DNA of 64,000 nucleotides from Yamagishiella unicocca (lineage: Eukaryota; Chlorophyta; Chlorophyceae; Chlamydomonadales; Volvocaceae): the NCBI GenBank assembly GCA_003116995.1, contig BDSL01000019.1, positions 1,178,001 to 1,242,000 of the forward strand, in the 5' to 3' direction. The notes below the pieces were generated by a model, which made no database searches, was not told the origin of the DNA, and saw only the letters and a list, made by a program, of their open reading frames with translations. Of the stretch, positions 41,968 through 54,067 are shown piece after piece (position 1 is the stretch's first letter; each line of letters starts with the position of its first letter). The position numbers and the translations under genes are program-made.

Positions 41968-44900
41968 ATGAGCTTTCGGTTCGCCCTGGGCCGTGCCCAG
42001 GTAAAGCATTTCAAGACATCGCTGCAAACTCTGACTAGAATTGGCGGGGAGCTCCTTGTCGAGGCCGTGCCTGAGCAGGTGCGCTCGACCCGGTGTTACA
42101 TGGATATTTCATAAGATGAAAGATATAGGTCGATAACTGCTCGCCGGTCCGCAGCTTGTGCTGCGGAGCATCAATACCGCCAAGTCGGCATTCCTCTCTA
42201 TCACGTACTACAGCCGGTTCTTTGATAGCTACGAAATCTATGACACGCTCGTTGTGCAGACGGTTGTGTTGAGCAAGGTGGGGTTCTGCCTCGCGAGCTG
42301 CAATTGGGGCCCGCGGTTCCTAAGCAAAACACTGCCGTCGCACGCAGAATGCCCTAGCCATCTTTCGATCTCAGAGAATATCTCAAATAGAATTCACATT
42401 GGACAACGCAGCTGCCAAGCTTGAGGCGACCGTGCATACCGATGAAGGTGAGTCGTTGCCGATATCGTTCACAGGAACGATCCAAGACGTTAAGCCGCAC
42501 CCCTGGATTTCATCTTTCTTTAAGGATTAATCAAGCGCTATGCGTTCAACTGCTTAGATGGAGAGGTGCTCCAGGCGACTGTGGACCGCGATGCTTACCC
42601 CACAGTGGTCATTGCGGAAGCATCGGAGCTTGACAAGTGGGTATCTGGACCTTCTGGACAGGGCCTTCCAGACTGCTTGCGCGGGGGTATCCTGGTGGTG
42701 GAAATGAAGCGGGGATGGCTCCACGATTACGATTAAGGAACTGTACGCACTCCCTAGTCGTCTTTAGTCCTGGCGCTGACTCGCAAGTTGCCTGCCAGTG
42801 GCAACAGCCGCAACGCCTTTTTCGAACAACCCCCGCTTGCCGTACCAGGCTGCTGTCGTCCTTCCAGCACACCCTGGACGAGATTACCCTGATCGCCAAC
42901 CCGCTGTCCGCGGCGGCCCTGGGCAATGGCCACAAGGCTTGTGAGATTCGCAGTTTCGTGGACCCGCTCAAGGGTGGGTGCCTCAACTGCCGCACCGTAT
43001 GCTACAAACCTGGCATGTATCGGGTTGGGGAACAACCCACTCGCCCGGGTTGGCGCCCGGAGCACCGCCCCCTCGCACCTCCTCCAGCTCCAGCACTTCT
43101 CGCCTGCATCTCCAATGCATCCGTCCTCACCGCAGCTTGTCCAAACCCGCTCTAGCACCGCGCCTATTTTATGGTATTACCTGCCTCTGCGCAACCCCGC
43201 CGCCCCGCAGGCGGCCAGGAGTCCGCCCTACTGACCAGCCTCACCTTGGACACCCGCTCCGTCTTCACCTCCTATTCGCACAGCTCTCCAGTGGCTGCCG
43301 ACGTGACGTTCAACGTCAAGGACTTCCGGGCCATGGCGGCGCTGTGTACGGCGTTGGGCGCTGACGTGGCGCTGCGGATGGAGACGGCGGGCGCTCCGCT
43401 GGTGGTGGAGCCGCACTTCCGGGGGCTGCGGGTGGGTTTCAGGCGGAGAGCGGGGTGACGTGTCGGCGAGGCGGGGCGGCGCGGCCACATCCCCCACCTC
43501 GGGCCACCCTGCGGTTCTTTGGCGACGGCAACAGAGCTCCCTCCCCACCCGCCCAACACTGGTCTTCCTTTCAACCCGCAGCCCGGCTATTCGCCGGCTA
43601 TAACTTCCTGGACCACCATGTTCATCGCCCTTCGGTTTATCGGCCGTGGATTCGCGGTTATTACACCCTCCAGCCCCAACCGTAACCCCCAACCGTAACC
43701 TTTGCGGTGCCATGCAGGAGGGCTCGGAGGTGGACTTCCAGGCAATGCTAGTGCTGTCCACCCTAACGGACACCCAGCTGGGGCCCGAGCACGAGGCACA
43801 GCAGCAGGCGCTGGAGCAGCAGCAGCAACAGCAGCCGTGGCCGCAGGCGGCACGGGGCGAGCCACCCAGCACGTATGAGGGCACGGACATGGGCGCTGGC
43901 CGCGACGGGAATGGCGCAGCGGACGGGGCGTACGGCAGGGCTGCTGAGGTCACTCAAGGAGGAGGAGGAGGCGGGGCTGCTGGCAAGGGGCTCCGGCGGC
44001 TGCCGCAGTGGCAAGGCGACGGTGCTGCCTCCGGAGCGGGAGCGACGCGTGGTAGATACGCTGCCGCTGCGGCCGCCGAGGGGCTGCCGATGGCTGGTGG
44101 CGCGGGGCCTTCGGATGACCCGCATGGGGGCCCGGGTCCTGGGGGCCCTGCAGCCGGCAACTGGCCCGCCGCCGTCTGCACCACATCCATGGACGGTACG
44201 CCCTGATGGGCTAGGGTTCAGCTCCTGGTTCTCCATCCATCGACCCACATCGTCTTTACCCGTTGCAACTTGCCTCGCACCCTCTAGCACCCCCGCTCCC
44301 TGTGACACCTCACTCCCACTCCCGTCTCCCACACGTACCACTCCCCACCATCGGCTTCATCCCCATGACCGCAGACCTGGATGACGACATGCCTGCTCGC
44401 CGCACCGGCCGCCCCGCCCGCTTCGACCCCGCCAACCACGCAGCCGCCGCCGCCGCGCCCACGGGCAGCGTCGGCGGCCTGACAGCTGCAGGGTCCTTCC
44501 TCCCCCCTCACCAGCACTACAGCCACGACCAGCACCTGAAACGCGAGCAGCCGCAGCTTCGCAACCCGGTGGACCCACGCCGCGGCGCTGACGGGGCAGG
44601 TGCTCAACAGCAGCAGCAGCAGCAGTACGTGCAGTTTCCTCGAGGGGCAGGTGCGGCCCATGCTGCTGGGCGTTGGTGGCGCGCCTGCCCGCGGGGAACG
44701 TTGTTTGCGCCTGGCGCGCTTTGTTTCTTGGCTACACCGCCCGTCCTACAGCTCCCCTTTGCCGTACACCTCGCCCACACACAAGTATGTGTTCCCTTTT
44801 GGTGACCCCCACCTCGCGCCCCGGCGCTGCTGGCTGGCGGCCCCCGCAGGCTCTGTGCCGCTTCCCGGCGGTGTCCCTGCCGGTGCCGACCCCAGCCGCA

Positions 44901-45665
44901 TCAACGGAGGGATCCACACGGACTCGCAGGACCCGGAGGGCCTGCCGGGCATGCGGTAAGACGCCGCGGGGCGTGGCACGGTGGCCAGAGGTCGTGTTGG
45001 GAGAGCAGTGGCTGTGGGTTGCGACGGGGTATCGGGCGGGGGATGGCGGCCCCCAGGGTGGGCGCTTTGGGCCGGTGTGCGCAATGATTCACCGGAGGCC
45101 CTAACTCCGCAGTAACCCCGCAATCGTGACCAATGGGCGCCAATACGAAGGGAACCTGGCAGTCATGATCATCGGGTACCAATACTAAGGAGCATGCCTT
45201 GATGTTGGATTCACCATTTGTTGGTGCAGGTCGCCGTACGGTAGACAGGGCCAGGCCCTGGGCCAAGTCAGGAGCCCGTCGTTCGTCAGCCACAGCGTCG
45301 CCGACCCCCGGGTCGCTCGCGGGGGGCATCAGCAGGACCAATCCGGGGGGGTGGCCGGCCCGGGCCAGCCGCTGCAGCAGCCATATCCGCACCCGCACCC
45401 CTACTCACACCCGCAAGCAGGCAACCAACAGCACCTAGGGCCCAGTGGGCAAGGTGGTGTTTGGGGGCCCCAGGAGCAGCAACCACAACAAGGAGTGATT
45501 GTCCACGCAGAGTTGTTTGGGGATGACGGCGATGTAGACGACGATGCTGAGGATGACGACGAGGAGCTGCCCGCAACGCCGCCGGAGCATCAGCAGACGA
45601 GGTCGATGGGGGCAGGCGTGCTGGGGCCTGGGGCGGAGCTGGGCATGTCGGACCAGGCAGGGTAG
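41968..45665 (+). CDS. RAD9: RAD9 checkpoint clamp subunit (9-1-1 complex), 695 aa, 10 exons
   Basis: RAD9 forms the PCNA-like RAD9-HUS1-RAD1 clamp loaded at DNA damage. Exons 41968-42078, 42155-42277, 42348-42447, 42525-42636, 42849-42973, 43211-43431, 43718-44195, 44375-44650, 44850-44955 and 45230-45665 are in phase. The N-terminal half follows the Rad9 fold: FALGRAQVKHFKTSLQTLTR; IGGELLVEAVPEQLVLRSIN; SAFLSITYYSRFFDSY; RYAFNCLDGEVLQATVDRDA; LLSSFQHTLDEITLIANPLS; VTFNVKDFRAMAALCTALGA. The C-terminal half is disordered and algal in style (poly-Gln, Gly/Ala/Pro, His/Pro) and ends in an acidic block (ELFGDDGDVDDDAEDDDEE) followed by LPATPPE, like the acidic phospho-tail with TPP of other RAD9 proteins. 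At 695 residues it is longer than the human protein (391), all by low-complexity insertion. Confidence 0.9.
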
Positions 45666-46850
45666 GCGGCGGCCTGGTGCTCCCTGCCCGTCATATCGCT
45701 GATTAATTTGTTTGACACGTCTTGCTTCAGTGACAGGTACAGTTGCCCATGGCAGCGGCATCGAAGTGAGCTGGGGTCTGGGGGATTGAGGGCAAACCCG
45801 TCTGGGGAGGGGCGGGCTACTGCGGTGGTGCCACGGGCTACTGCGGCGGTACTGGTCTCTGGTCTGAGGACACGGTCAGGCACGAAAGTACGTAGGCTAG
45901 GGCCGCAGAGGACTGAAATATGTGCTGTGATGACACCTGTCTGGATGTAAGCAGGCAAGACCCAGATCCGGTGGTCTCACAACTAGAACCAGCCGCAGCA
46001 CACGCGTACACAACGTTGCGGTTCATTGCCATACAACTTTGTCGCGTTGTACGACACACCAGCATATTCTACACGACTCACCCAGCGCCAACAGCGCCAT
46101 GGCAGGGTAGTGCTTCAGCAATGCTAACCGGCGCAAAGCCGTGGTACGATTGTCCAATTCATATCGGCATCGTTGCGGGGGAAGGGATAACAAGCGCCCA
46201 CGGACGAGCCGGGATTGTGGGGACCGTGGATATGGTCAGTCAGGTTGCCAGAAGTACCCGTATTGGCAGCAGGGAAACACAAAACTAAACCGGGCTGGTC
46301 GTTGGCGACGATGATGCCAGGGTGGATATGTACGCATTTATTCCCTTCAGGTCGGCGCACGAGGGGTGCGTCCGTCGGGGCGGTCCGAGGGGGGCGATGG
46401 GGATCGCGAGGTTATGATTCGCAGAGGCCCAGATCCAACCAGCAACCAGCAAACTTTGTGTAAGGATACAATTATATATAAAAACATTTTGCGGACACTC
46501 TGATAATTTAATGCGGTACAGGAGCGTAGACCACCTCAACAAAGGACCACGTGTTTAGAACGTTTCCCGCGCGACGGTTGGTCTACTGCCACGTACACTC
46601 CCACGAAGATAGTTACCATTATCTGCACGACAGTCCAATCGATATCTGGGGAGGTTTGATCTGTGGAGCTGATACTCAGTTTGGTGTCACCAACGCTTGC
46701 GAACGCCTGCCGACATCACGGGTGACCACCAGGCAGCAAGCAGACGTCGTGTGGCGTCACATTACAGACAGGCTAAACCATTTCCGTGATCCTGTTGGTT
46801 GGGTCTCCGTATCTTCGCGTCTTCCCCACTTTCCAGCTTCGTTCCGGAAG
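45666..46850. other. Intergenic between RAD9 and the AGPase homologue
   Basis: RAD9 3' flank with a TGTAA poly(A) candidate at 45946-45950, then sequence without supported genes. The AGPase TATA candidate and leader occupy the last 380 bp. Confidence 0.45.
46473..46484 (+). promoter_or_regulatory. TATA box candidate for the AGPase homologue
   Basis: TATATATAAAAA in otherwise mixed sequence. A start site about 30 bp on would be near 46512. Downstream of that, apart from ATG 46511 (a 15-codon upstream frame), the first ATG is 46851, the one chosen for the AGPase CDS. Confidence 0.5.
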
Positions 46851-49800
46851 ATGCAAAATACGGGCTTGCGGCACGGTGCCGGGCCGCATACCAGCAAGAA
46901 CATAACCGTGCCGACATCGCAAAAATTAAAGCTATGCATGCAGCAGCTACGGCTTCGAAAGGTGCCGTGTGGTCCTTTGGCGTTACATGGCGAGGGCAGC
47001 TATTCTCCCCCGGCCGCCGACGCCGACGCGCTTGGATCACGTCTTACGCAGCCACGTCAGTATCGCGACAGTGAACCGGCGCACGGAGGCGCGAGCGGCT
47101 GCAACCCGGGCATCACCAACGCTCCATCCAATACGCAGACGCCAGGGTCCGAACCGCGCTCAGTCGCGAGCCCTGATGCCCATGTGGAGGCTTTCGCGGA
47201 TGAATCCGCAAGGATGAAGCACCGGCATCGGCAGCAACAACGCGCCGAAAGCCTCGAGGACGATCGCGCCCTGCCCCGCGAGCGCAAGCCGATCTGGCCC
47301 CGCGGGAACTTGACGGCAGTGGTTCTGGGAGGTGGCGAGACGGACAGCCGACGGCTGTTTCCGCTGACCCAGTTCCGCACTCTGCCAGCGATCCCCTTCG
47401 GAGGCGCTTACAGGTGGGGCGGCACTGCGGTGCGTGGGGATGGGGTGGCGAGGAGACCCGGTTACACGACATGGTGCTTGGGAGGTTGCAAAAAAGAACC
47501 GGTTGCTTGGGGGTAGCCACAGCGGGGGCGATGCTGCTGGGGGCGCTCAGTAAGATCAGGCGGCCGCATGGTCGCGTGTCGGATGTCGTACCGGACACCG
47601 GGACGCAGGCACTTGTCACTGGCGGGGACTTGCCGAGGGGAACCCGCGGAAAGAAAATCGGCGATGCGCCCCCAGTATGCTAGATGGTTACTGCGACTGC
47701 CAACTTCTCCACCGCCGACCCAATGCGCTCACATGCCCCGCCCGTCGCATCCTCTTCCAAGCCCAGCGGGGGCGGCGCACACTCACTTTCCGGCCCGGCC
47801 CATCCCATCTTCCTGCAGGATCATCGACTTGCTCATGTCCAACCTGCTCAACAGCGGGATAAACAAGATCCACATCCTTACTGCGTACAACAGGTGCGTG
47901 GTGGGGAGGAGGAGCGGTCGGGGGTGGATGGGGTTGCTGGCGACTCCAGTATGGGTTGCTGACAGTGGAGGGTTTAGGGTGGAGGGTGTGTGTTTTCGGC
48001 TGAGCGCGGCGGTGGCGTAGCTGACGAGGCAGCGGGTCAACCTGCCTGGCGGTGCAGTGCTGGTCTCTAGCCTACGGGTTGGGGATGCAGTCAGGGAGGG
48101 CCGCAATGAATCTGCATCTGCGCGCTCACCGATGGCCTTTTCCTTTATCGCCCGCAGCTACTCGCTCAACCGCCACCTGCAGCGGACGTACGACATGTCG
48201 GGTGGCGTGCCGTACGGCGGTGACGGTTACATTGAGGTGGTGGCGAACACCATGGTGCGAGCGGGAGGGACGTTTCTGGGGTTTCCGTTGGTCTGAATGA
48301 AAGCCTGTTGATGCATTTTGCTCCCACGTCCGTCCTACTTCCCACGGTTTCACTCTCGACTGAATGTTTACTTTTTGCGTGATGTCGCCGCTCAGTCTCA
48401 GCAAGCAGGCGCCTGACTGCCTATCCCCCCAAACCCATACACACACACCTTTCAGTCGCCCGACAACCAGAAGTGGCACACCGGAACCGCTGGCTGCGTA
48501 CGGCAGTTCATGTCGTACTTCGACTCCAACCCCAAGAACCGCTTCATCGAGGACGTCCTCGTGCTGCCTGGTGGGTGGCCACTGGCAGGGTCAGCTGCTG
48601 GGCTCGGGTAGGGGTCTGAATGTCCATACAATACGCAGCGGGTCGCCAGTTTCCGTCTCCCAACTTTCCCCGCCGGGCTACCGGTATCTCCTCGCCGCCA
48701 CACGTCCCTCTCGATCCTCCAGGCGCCGCCTCCGACAACCCCCAGTCCTAATTCTTCCGTCACACCATGTCCCTTTCCATCACAAGCGATGACGCTGTTA
48801 GATGGTGGTTCCGCAGCACCACATGCGCTTGCTGCAACCTCAGACCCTAAACCCCCAAACCCCTTCCCAAACCCACAAACCCCCAACCTCCACCGTCCCC
48901 AGGCGACCACGTGTACAGCACCGACCTGACCCCAATCATCGCCTACCATCGCTCCACGGGCGCCGACCTCACCGTCGTGTGCCGCCCCGTCAGCAGCGAC
49001 CAGGCCTCACGGCTGGGGGTGGTCAAGGTGCGTGGGAGGGGTGCAGCAGGAAGCCGGGGAGGCCGGGGTGGGGTATAAAATAAATCCGCGCAAATTCACG
49101 GCCGACAAACCAAGGGCGATGGCGATGTGGGCCCGGGGTGGGGCTGCGGCAGCGTCTTTTCGGGCCTTCCAGGCCTTAGCACTGGTGCTGTCCTGGCGGT
49201 ATGATGCGTCCGAGTCCTTTTTCCTCTCCCCCTAGGATAAGCTTGCAGCCCGCCAATGGGCTGGTTATACCTAGTCTCCGAACGCGCAGCCCCCTCTGGG
49301 GCTGTCTCCCCCCCCGCACTTCGCCCCTGTCTCCCTCGTCCCCCAGCTCCCAAATTACCACAAACAGCCCCAACCGTAAACCCACTCCACTCACCCCGCC
49401 CTCCAACTCCCACGCACGTTGCATTCCGCCCTACGTGTTGACCCACGGGTCTGCCGCCCACCTTCTCCAACCCTTACGCAGCTGGACGCCGACATGCGCA
49501 TCAATGCCTTCACGGAGAAGCCCGACTCCGACCAGCTTCTGGAGCTGGCCATGTCGGGGGACGAGATGAGGCCCTTCCTGACGGCGGTGGCGCAGCGCCG
49601 CTCCGGAGCCGGCCCTGCCGCTGCCGCCGGCCCAGCGGAGGACGGGCTGAGGAGTGCGATGGCGCTGTGGGCCGCCCGGGGCCACCCGCGCATCAGCGGC
49701 GGTGCCGGTGGCCGGGTGGTACTCGACACGCAGGTGGGTCGGTGGCCGATGTCGGGAACGTCGAGTTCTATCCGCAATTTCAGTGGAATATAAAATGCGG

Positions 49801-52559
49801 CACAACCTCAAAGCAAACCTGTCCTCTAGTCCTAGCCCTGTATGACAACCTTCCTGCCCTACATCTCGGTTTCGTCGCCCTTGATGTTCCTATCCTACAC
49901 CTCGGTTCCACCGCCTTTGAACCCCTGCCCTACACCTCGGTCTCGCCACCCTTGACCGCCTGCCCTTGCGCGCTGACCCCTCAAATCCCGCCCTCTGGGC
50001 CCCCGCCCACCGCCCCTGCCGGCCCTTGCGCGCTGACCCCCCAAGTCCCGCCCTCTGGGCCCCCGCCCACCGCCCCTGCCGGCCCTTGCGCGCTGACCCC
50101 CCAAATCCCGCACTCTGGGCCCCCGCCCACCGCCCCTGCCGGCCCTTCCACCGCCTCCAAGACGTCAAGTGACGACATGGAGGTGAAAGAGGGCGCTCCC
50201 GGCTACGTCGGCTCGACCGGCATCTACATCTTCCGGTGTGTGCCAGCTGGCCCGGGAGTGTCGCATCCAGGCCACGATGCTCCGGCAGTTGGGCCCCAGC
50301 TGGACTCACTGCAGCACGCGTAGCCTCCTGCTCGCACGCGCCCCGCGCCGCCACCACGTGTACGACGGCGCACCGTACGGCGATCAGCCGTCGTCACGCT
50401 GGTCTTCGACCCGCCCCTTCCTCCCCCCCTCCCTCCCGGCGTCAACGTTTTTCCCGCCACCCTCCCTCCGGGACGTCCTCTGCGGCCCCCTCCCTGCCAG
50501 GCGCTCGATGCTGTCCGAGGTGTTGCAGCGTTACCATAAGGCCCGCGATTTTGGGCGGGAGATCATTCCCGAGATCATCCGGGAGGGCCACAAGGTGCGC
50601 GCGGCGGTGCAACGGCTTCGGGGCATGAGAGGAAAACCCGTGTGTTGGCATTGCAAAACGAAAACCGATTAGGAAGCTTTTGTTACGCAGGTTTGGAACG
50701 GCTTCCGAGTGGGGTGGGAGGGGTTAAGCTGCAGCCGTGTGGGAATCAGGTAGGTTTATCTGCTGGGTTGGGCAGGTTATGTCGGGTACGCGGGCGGGCC
50801 GTTTTCCTTCCCCCGCTGTTACCTCCCCCCCACCGTCCTGTCGCGTTACCGGTTCTTTAATTGTAACCCCACCGCCCTGGCCCCTGCTTCCGCACCTCTC
50901 TCCCTTACTCCCCCCCTCCCAGGTGTGCGCCTACCGCCTCCCCGGGTACTGGGCGGACGTGGGCGGCAGCGTGGGCGACTTCTACGCCGCCAACATGGCG
51001 TTGCTGGGGGACAACCCCTCCATCAACTTCAACCGCCAGATCGACTCCCCCCTGTTCAGGTGCGGTGGGGGCCTACGCCGCCGCCGGCTGTGACTCTCGT
51101 TGCGGCGGGGCCAGGACGTGCTGATCAGAGGTCGTGGCTCAGCAGTGAGTTATGAATGAGTCAGGGATGAGTCCGGATTGAGTCAGCAGTGAGTCAGCAG
51201 TGACTCACTGCCAGCGGGAGCAAACGCTGGGCAGGGTATGGCGGTGGCCCTTTCTGCCCCGCTCTCCGCTCCTCGGCCCTCGCCCTCCATACCAGTACTC
51301 TTTGCTGAGCCCTTGCCCGTGTGCTGCTTGCTCCCCATGGTGCCGCAGCGCAGCTGAAGGCGGGGTGCCCTAGCCCGCTGACACCCGCTGACACCCGTGC
51401 GGCCTCCCTGCCTCCCCGCCTCCGCCCTCCTCCCCCCGCGCAGGTACCCGGTCACCATCCCCGCCACGCAGCTGCTGGGCACGAGAGTCCGCCGCTCCAT
51501 CGTGAGCTCGGGCTGCATCATCAAGGACGCGGTCATCAGCAACAGCATCGTGGGGCCGCGAAACATCGTCGGTGCGTCGGGACTGCACCTTGGACCGGGG
51601 GTCGGGACTGCGCCTTGGGACCGGGGGTCGAAGCGTCGAGGGGCTGCGATGTGGCTGGCTGATGCCCGGTTGTGGAGCGGCCCTGTACCCGCTCGTGGCG
51701 CTCCTACCGTGGGCCTCCTTAAGAGGTAGTTTATGCCATGACCCCAGCACCCGGGATTTACAGGCTGTCGTTGGCGACTCGCGCCGCGCGGGGGTTCGTC
51801 CTCTGGTGCTGTCCCCCAGCCCCTCATCGCCCTGACCCGCGCCCCCTCGCCTCTGCCGCCGCTCCCTGTGCTGCCGCCGCTGCCACGTCCAGGCTCCCGC
51901 GTGACCGTGTCTGACAGCGTCATCATGGGAGCCGACCACTACGAGTACGAGAAGCCACAGATGCGAGAGCTGTCACCCAACTACCCGCCCATGGGAATTG
52001 GTGCGTGGGGGCCGAGGGCGGGCCCCGGAAGGGCCTCTTGAGGGAGCGCGGCCCTGACAGGGCGGGCAGGGGGCGAGCAGCGGAGTGGGGACGATCGGTT
52101 GGACCGGCCTTCCCCTCCGCGGCAAGACCAGTGCTACGCCTCCCTCGTAGCGGATGTCACTGCCCGGCATTTCGTGGCTGGTTCTGGCAGCCCGCGACCA
52201 TCGGGCACGAAGCAGCTGCCTCCCGTCCTGCCCGTTGGAAGGAAGCGACAGTTTCGCCCGCCGTGCGTTGGAAGAAAGACACAAGATCGAAGGCGCGCAA
52301 GAGCGGCTTCCTTCAACGGCGGTTGCTCGCCTTTCCATCCGGCTGCGTCCGCTTGTGGGCCCTGTGAATCGCAGGGGAGGACACCGTGATTCGGAAGGCC
52401 ATCGTGGACCTCAACTGCCGCATCGGCCGGGGGGTGGCGCTCATCAACAAGGAGGGCGTGTACGAGTCGTTCGACAGGGCCGTACAGGGCATGTACGTCC
52501 GGGACGGCATCACCGTCGTCACGCGCGAGGCGGTGGTGCCGGACGGCACGGTGTTTTGA
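46851..52559 (+). CDS. Divergent ADP-glucose pyrophosphorylase, probably a regulatory-type subunit, about 650 aa, 12 exons
   Basis: AGPase makes ADP-glucose for starch in the plastid as a heterotetramer of catalytic and modulatory subunits. Exons 46851-47413, 47819-47893, 48158-48254, 48456-48570, 48903-49027, 49482-49733, 50162-50235, 50501-50594, 50923-51059, 51444-51571, 51893-52000 and 52375-52559 all join in phase. Family landmarks: MSNLLNSGINKIHILTAYNS; SLNRHLQRTYDMSGGVPYGG; GTAGCVRQFM; LPGDHVYSTDL; INAFTEKP (sugar-phosphate lysine kept); GYVGSTGIYIFR; GYWADVGGSVGDFYAANMAL; MGADHYEYEKPQ; and the C-terminal beta-helix. The nucleotide motif is altered: GGGETDSRRLFPLTQFRTLP instead of GGGxGTRLxPLTxxRAKP, with two extra residues and loss of the RAKP lysine. 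A low-complexity insertion of about 50 residues precedes GYVGSTG. The N-terminal 180 residues are basic and disordered, suiting a transit peptide; the start is inferred from the TATA box. Confidence 0.88.
49963..50150. repeat. Approximately 60-bp tandem repeat, 3 units, in an AGPase intron
   Basis: CCTTGCGCGCTGACCCCCCA plus about 40 more bases is repeated three times with few changes, in the intron between 49733 and 50162. It runs almost into the acceptor. Confidence 0.9.
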
Positions 52560-54067
52560 GCGCCCGCGGGAACACCGGCGCAACCCGAGTGGCTTGCTGT
52601 CAATGCGGTGGAGGCTTGAGATCTAGGGACGATGCCACCCCGCCGCTTTGCGGGTACGCGATTGACTACCGGTACCGAGCTTGACTACCGGATGAGCTAC
52701 TCCAAGGCCGTATGTTACCCAAATCTGTTTCGTCGATGGGGCCTTTGTGTATTAAAATGAAAGTATGGTCGCAGGCTGGGATGACGTTACTGCAGCGGGG
52801 GGGTGAGGGCGTGGGGTCTCGTGATGGACGCCCATGCAGTTGGAGAGCAGGGGGGCGGTGGGACGACATGCGGGCCCTCGCCGGCGGACTTAGGAGGCAG
52901 GTGGAGGGGGAACCCAGTTGGTTGGTGCAGGGGAGCTCTGTGCGTTTGAAGGAATCGTATGCATGAAATGCGAACGCGGCGGTCTGAGGAGGACCTTGCA
53001 GCAATCGATGGTGGGGTGTTCGACGTTTTTGTAGCACTTGGATGAATGGATGGGCGTGTTGGGGAGGAATTCGCCGGCGGTGTAGGTTCCGCGAAGCTGG
53101 TTGGCAGAGGCCTCCTTGCAGGTGGGTGCGGATGCGGGTATTGCGGGGGGGACTGCCGTCTTAGGGTTATTATATATACCGAGCATGGTTCTGATATTGC
53201 TTTTCGGAGTCGAGGACTGTGGTGCTGCAGCAACAGCTCGTTCAAGGGGTTGGGCGTGTTGCAGGTAGCGCGTGGCAAAGAAGTTAGTGTGCAAGTGGTT
53301 GAGGCGATCCGTGGCCAGTAATCCATACGGGTTACCGAGGTACTACTAGGCATAGCAATTTGGCGGCGGCTGGGGGCTAGCCCAGTCTGATTGGCCTCGA
53401 GTAGAGGAGGGCCGTGGTACGGCGCACGACGCAAGGTCGCATAACGCACGCCGTTTCTGCTGGACGAGTCTGCTGTCTGCGGCACTCCCACACAGGATTC
53501 CGACAGGGTCCCAGCCGGGTGATCTCGGCTGCGTTCCCCTTAATATTCTCGGGTGCAAGTTACTCGAAGCAACTTGGTCGCTACAGTCCGGAAGACGTGA
53601 TACAGTTAGGGAGTTGGCGCTGACGGTGATCCATGCCGTTTGGTTGTTCTTTAGCGGGAATGGGGCGTCCAGTCGACCGTTTGGGTAGATATCGTAACCT
53701 ATGCTTCAATTACTCTATGCATCATTTCCACAGGCATGCCTGCCTGGATAAGACTGGCGTCCTCCGACCTGTCTGTGCTGGTATTGTGGGGCAGGATTGG
53801 GCCAATGTAGCATCATGTCACTTGGCCCCCCCCGTGAACAGCCTGGAGCTTTCTGGGGCACGCTGCTGGAAATTCCCGATGTAAATACCCACAGAGGTGA
53901 GCAGCCCGCGGTATAGAGCGAGAGACTTACAAGTAAGTAAGTGGCAAAGACGGAGGTGGTTTAGGTTCGACTCCTCCACTAGCGCTCCACTCCCCTTGGT
54001 CACACTCATGTTGCCTTCGTGGGCCAACATGTTGCTGCCCCCCCGCAGACAGATGGGGCCATGTGAC
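52560..54067. other. AGPase 3' flank and intergenic; no gene supported
   Basis: Open frames on the minus strand at 53491-52787 have Pro/Ser/Arg-biased composition and no splice or motif support, so they are probably shadows of the 3' flank. Nothing else is recognisable. Confidence 0.4.

Noticed and set aside
52787..53491. 234-codon minus-strand Pro/Ser/Arg-rich frame after the AGPase gene
   Set aside because: No motif or splice support; probably noncoding flank.
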